A DNA stretch of 64,000 bases, from contig NC_066579.1 in the NCBI RefSeq assembly GCF_024323335.1, forward strand, positions 253,635,575 to 253,699,574, read 5' to 3'. This DNA comes from Lathyrus oleraceus (taxonomy: Eukaryota > Streptophyta > Magnoliopsida > Fabales > Fabaceae). Shown here one piece after another: positions 60,744 through 64,000 of the stretch (position 1 is the first letter of the stretch; each line of letters opens with the position of its first letter). The notes beneath the pieces are model-generated. The model was not told the origin of the DNA. It was given only the letters and a program-made list of their open reading frames with translations, and did no database searches. Both the position numbers and the translations under genes were made by a program.

Positions 60744-61632
60744 ATCACCCTAGTGGGTTTTTCCAACTTTTCACGCTTGTTGTATTGTATTGTTTTGTGA
60801 CATATTTTTGTGCAATTTGGGATTACTGTATTGTATGTAATGATTGATTTGCTTGATATTAATTCCTTGTATGCTTGGTGATCTTTGTGAGATGAGTTCT
60901 ATACCCGGACTCGAGTGCATTTAGGATAGGAGAATGGCGTAGTCTTGTTGACTTGTGTGGAGTATTTCCTTAGCAAGTTGACTTGCAAGTCCATTCACTT
61001 GGTGGAGGTCATGTTGGGATCAATAATGTCACACAAGTAAGTTGTGGTTAGACATTACTCTTTCCAATATAGACCTTAGAAGCCAAGGACCTTAGTTTAC
61101 TAAACCCATCTTGGCCTATTCTTAGGATGTAGTGCGAAAGTCGTTCAAATGTAAGATTTGATACGATTGTTACGCGATACTACACTCATAAGAGTCTCTC
61201 TTGAGAATATTTTTGGAATACGAGTAGTCGTTTCTCCGATAATATCTGAAAGATGGGATGATGACTATGGGAACCTCTTGTAGAACATGATTGGCAGGTT
61301 TAAACCCTAGTACATCCCCTTTGGGTGGTTCTTAACCGAGACTCCATGCTCGTGATTCGCAACAAACTCTTGATTCATGGTTGATCCGTTCATGTATCCT
61401 TAATATCAATGGAACTTGGGTGTTGATAAGGTGTAAACCATAATCCACCCAAATGGATGATTAATATTAAGGATAATATGATCCATCCCATGACCTTTGT
61501 TTGGTGTGTTTTGCTTGATCCTTGAGTGTGATTGTTGCATTCATGCATTCATGCACTCATTTGCATCCATATCATCAATAATGAAAGAAATTTTCAAGGA
61601 ACTTAAGGGGTTTATTTGCAAAATTTTCAGAC
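60744..61632 (+). other. Untranslated leader of Ogre D
   Basis: Collinear with 1612-2510 of A (for example 'gatgagttctatacccg' and 'aagtcgttcaaatgtaagat'). No gene. Confidence 0.7.
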
Positions 61633-62024
61633 ATGGAAAGACAAAGAAGGAATACAAAGAAGTACAACTTCAGGCAACTAGATTTGAAAGAGTTAAGGAA
61701 TCTGACATCCTATGTACTAGATCCCTTGGGTTTTAAAGCTCGCTTTGGGAAGCTTCTTCCTCTTCTAACTACTCAGGTGGATGAAGGGTTGATGAGCGTA
61801 TTGGTGCAGTTTTATGATCCCTTGTACCGTTTTTTCACGTTTCCGGACTTCCAGCTTTTGCCTACCGTTGAGGAGTATGCCTATCTTATGGGTATACCTA
61901 TTCTAGACCAGTTGCCGTTCAGTGGCTTGGAGAGTATTCCTACTTCTCAAGAGATAGCTGACATGTTGCACATAGATGAATCTCTGATTGGTGCTCATAT
62001 GACTACCAAAGGTGGAATTCAAGG
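61633..62024 (+). pseudogene. Ogre ORF1 of element D, cut by a copia insertion
   Basis: MERQRRNTKKYNF start and 130 codons nearly identical in protein to ORF1 of A (FYDPLYRFFTFPDFQLLPT). The homology stops after GGIQG at 62024, exactly where a TG-starting LTR begins. No stop occurs before the break, so the visible part is open. The rest of ORF1 should resume beyond the copia element. Confidence 0.85.
62020..62024. repeat. Candidate target duplication CAAGG of the copia element
   Basis: Last five bases of the D ORF1 before the LTR. A has the same bases with uninterrupted sequence at 2899-2903. The partner copy is outside the window. Confidence 0.45.
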
Positions 62025-63496
62025 TGAAATTCTAGTTATCAGTCTTTAGATGTCACACGGGTTGTTATGACATCCAATTCTGCACAGACAGGAATTATAC
62101 AGAACTTAAACGTAATTGCAGTAAATAACACAAGTGATTGTTTACCCAGTTCAGTCCAACATGACCTACATCTGGGGGCTACCAAGCCAGGGAGGAAATC
62201 CACTATTAGTAGTATCAATTCAAAGCTAAACTCACCCGTTTACAACTTATCACTTAATCCCTACCCAATGCAATTTCAATCTTACACTAAGATCAGAGTT
62301 CCTACTCACTCCCCCTCAATCACCTCAGTGATTACTACCTTTAATCAATATTAAAGACAATTTGAAGTCACACTTCAAACAACTCTTGATTGTGCTTCAC
62401 AGCTTTAATCAAGATACACAACACTCACGCTTAAAAGCTTTGAGTGACACAACACTTACAACTCAATGAACACCCTATACCAAAACTATCATCAACGTGA
62501 CAATGGCTTGGCTTACAAGATATGTCTAATACAAGACTCACAAAAATACAGCAGTGAAGTATGATGGACACACTTAATCTTCACGCCTCAAAATCCCCGA
62601 AGCTGAATGAAGGAACGCCTTCCTTTTTATATTGCAGCACCTGGGCTTTTGCACCTGTATTCTCCTGAATTTAAGGTCACACGAGTTCCCATAAATTCAA
62701 CATTTAGGTTACTAACAAATAGGCTATTTGTTAGGTTCATTAAATCTAACTTGGTTGTTGATTTCCTGGTTTTTCTCTAAGCTGTTGACTTCCTGAAGAA
62801 TAGCCCAAGAAAAGCTGAAACAGAAAACTGAACAACCTACAATATAGCATATGCTGTCAGGAATGAATGTCACGACATTCAGCTTGACAACAAGGTCCAT
62901 ATGCTGAGTCTGTTTTTCCAGAAAACAGACTGTACAATTTTGCTGACCTGTACATGATCAAAATGACCATACTACAGTAACAGCTTACATTAATAAATGT
63001 CAAAGTGTCCAATTTAACATTTACACATTTGGCCTTAAGTTAGTTCTGTTATTCTCTTGAAGAACAGACTAAGTAACATGCTGAAGTATAGCAGAACACC
63101 ACTCTGTCTAATGTTCAGTATATACTGTCCATGATGAATGTCATAACATCCAGTTTGACATTCATACAGTAGGCCTTATGCAAGATCTGGTTCTTCCTTG
63201 ATAACCAGATTGCAAATGAATACTGAGCTCTAACAGAACACCAACTGTTCTATTCCTCAGTAGCTGCTGACAGGGATGAATGTCACAGCATCCAGTTTGA
63301 CATTTAATAAATCCTGTGTTAGCTAATCCTGCAGTAACTACTCAAGTGTGTCATGACATCAGTCAAGACATCAGAGTACAGTTAGATATTCTAACCTACA
63401 ATGTAGTCACACATACATACCATGTCATGACATCAGTCAAGACATTTGTAACCAGCTAGTGTTTTACCATATAATGCAGCCAATTAAACACCTACA
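62025..63496 (-). repeat. 3' LTR of the copia-type element (1472 bp)
   Basis: Ends TG...CA on the minus strand. A TATAAAAAGGA box lies at 62631-62621 (minus), about 865 bases into the LTR, in agreement with the orientation. A motif 'gatgaatgtca' followed by 'catccagtttgacatt' occurs three times (near 62858, 63135 and 63274). No gene. Confidence 0.7.
62621..62631 (-). promoter_or_regulatory. TATA box of the copia LTR
   Basis: TATAAAAAGGA on the minus strand, in the expected direction for this LTR. Confidence 0.5.
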
Positions 63497-63510
63497 AACT
63501 CCCCCTTTGG
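63497..63510 (-). promoter_or_regulatory. Polypurine tract of the copia element
   Basis: CCAAAGGGGGAGTT on the minus strand, directly before the LTR start. A second, similar stretch (AAAAAGGGGGAGTAA) lies at about 63773-63787. Confidence 0.65.
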
Positions 63511-64000
63511 CAAATTTTTGGCTAAAACACTTTGATCCCCATAACAGAGTTCATAGCAGCGGAATCACACACCTAGCAGGAACTAATACTAGCTAATACA
63601 CTCAGAGTGGCAGCACACTCACACACATGGAAGTTAAAGAAAAACTTCACACAACAGCACACACATATAGAAGTTAAATCTAAACTTCAACACACAGCAG
63701 CTGCAGGGGAGGGAATCTGTCACGAGAGTCTGTTGTAGAGACCCACTCTGTTTGTCAGGGGTGGTGGTTATTACTCCCCCTTTTTGTCAAAAATGTTGCC
63801 AAAGCCAACAACACAACCAGAGAATAATGACAGAGTTACAGACTTGGTTTTACTCCACAGTTTCAACCAAGTTAGCATCCACTTGATCTTGCTTCACAGC
63901 TTTGATCAAGTAATCACCCACTTTTGCTTTACAGTAGGTACCACCATATCAGATGCCATGATTTTGTTTCTGACATCCAGAACCACTCCTGCATGAACAA
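63511..64000 (-). other. Internal 3' region of the copia element
   Basis: About 490 bases without a supported gene on the minus strand. It should be the region between pol (or an envelope-like frame) and the 3' LTR. The plus-strand frame at 63784-63996 runs against the element and has no support. Confidence 0.45.

Larger units (their letters stand above)
32869..62024 (+). mobile_element. Ogre element D, 5' part, with element C nested in its LTR
   Basis: The 5' LTR (32869-34752 plus 57858-60719, about 4.75 kb without the insertion), PBS, leader and the start of ORF1 are visible. The LTR interrupts pol of B, is itself split by C, and ORF1 is cut at 62024 by a copia element. Sequence of LTR end, leader and ORF1 matches A closely, so D belongs to the same family. 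The rest of D should continue beyond the copia element. Confidence 0.85.
62025..64000 (-). mobile_element. Ty1/copia-type element, minus strand, 3' end only (SIRE/Maximus-like)
   Basis: On the minus strand a purine tract AAAGGGGGAGTT is followed by an LTR starting TGTAGGTGTTTAATTGG (63496) and ending AGAATTTCA at 62025. An AAAGGGGGAG tract before the LTR is typical of SIRE/Maximus copia elements of legumes. No protein domain is visible in the part within the window, so the lineage is an inference. Confidence 0.65.

Overview
The window is plant nuclear DNA made almost entirely of LTR retrotransposons. I see no host gene, rRNA, tRNA or CRISPR array. The dominant elements have very long LTRs (about 4.7-5.5 kb), a primer-binding site matching the 3' end of tRNA-Arg, an extra ORF1 upstream of gag, a spliced intron between protease and reverse transcriptase, a second RNase H, and a long repeat-rich 3' noncoding region. 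That combination defines Ogre elements (Ty3/gypsy, Tat clade). Their density suggests a large-genome legume of tribe Fabeae (pea, vetch, lentil or Lathyrus type); the species is an inference.

Layout. 1-16030: Ogre A (+): the 3' part of its 5' LTR, PBS, leader, ORF1, gag, protease, intron, RT/RNase H/integrase, a 3' noncoding region and a truncated LTR piece. 16031-26990: a second 3' noncoding region of the same kind (A'), split by a solo LTR (17417-22930, 5-bp target duplication CTTAC) and followed by a degenerate LTR fragment. 27000-32868: Ogre B on the minus strand, with its 3' noncoding region and a decayed pol. 32869-62024: Ogre D (+), inserted into the pol of B; only its 5' LTR, PBS, leader and the start of ORF1 are visible. 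34753-57852: Ogre C (+), a complete 23.1-kb element with both LTRs and a target duplication ATTGG, inserted in the 5' LTR of D. 62025-64000: a minus-strand Ty1/copia element (SIRE/Maximus-like) inserted in ORF1 of D. The order of insertion is therefore B, then D, then C and the copia element.

How the parts work. In C the protease exon (to 45572) and the RT-RNase H-integrase exon (45824-49301) join in frame when a 251-bp intron is removed, and pol is fully open with all catalytic residues visible. ORF1 and gag of the same copy carry stops and frameshifts, so C could move only if those proteins were supplied in trans. A and B are decayed copies of a related family; A retains the same intron with the same splice phase.

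Most worth a second look: (1) directly after the pol stop, A, B and C all carry a series of stem-loops whose outer arms differ in sequence but stay paired, several with a CCC-GNRA-GGG core; (2) the following noncoding region holds dozens of degenerate copies of a motif close to TCCCCAGCAGAGT, which is the reverse complement of the element's own PBS (that is, the tRNA-Arg 3' end); (3) a 5' LTR deletion in C is filled with DNA copied from about 380 bp upstream; (4) a conserved protein block precedes the first gag ATG, next to possible splice acceptors.
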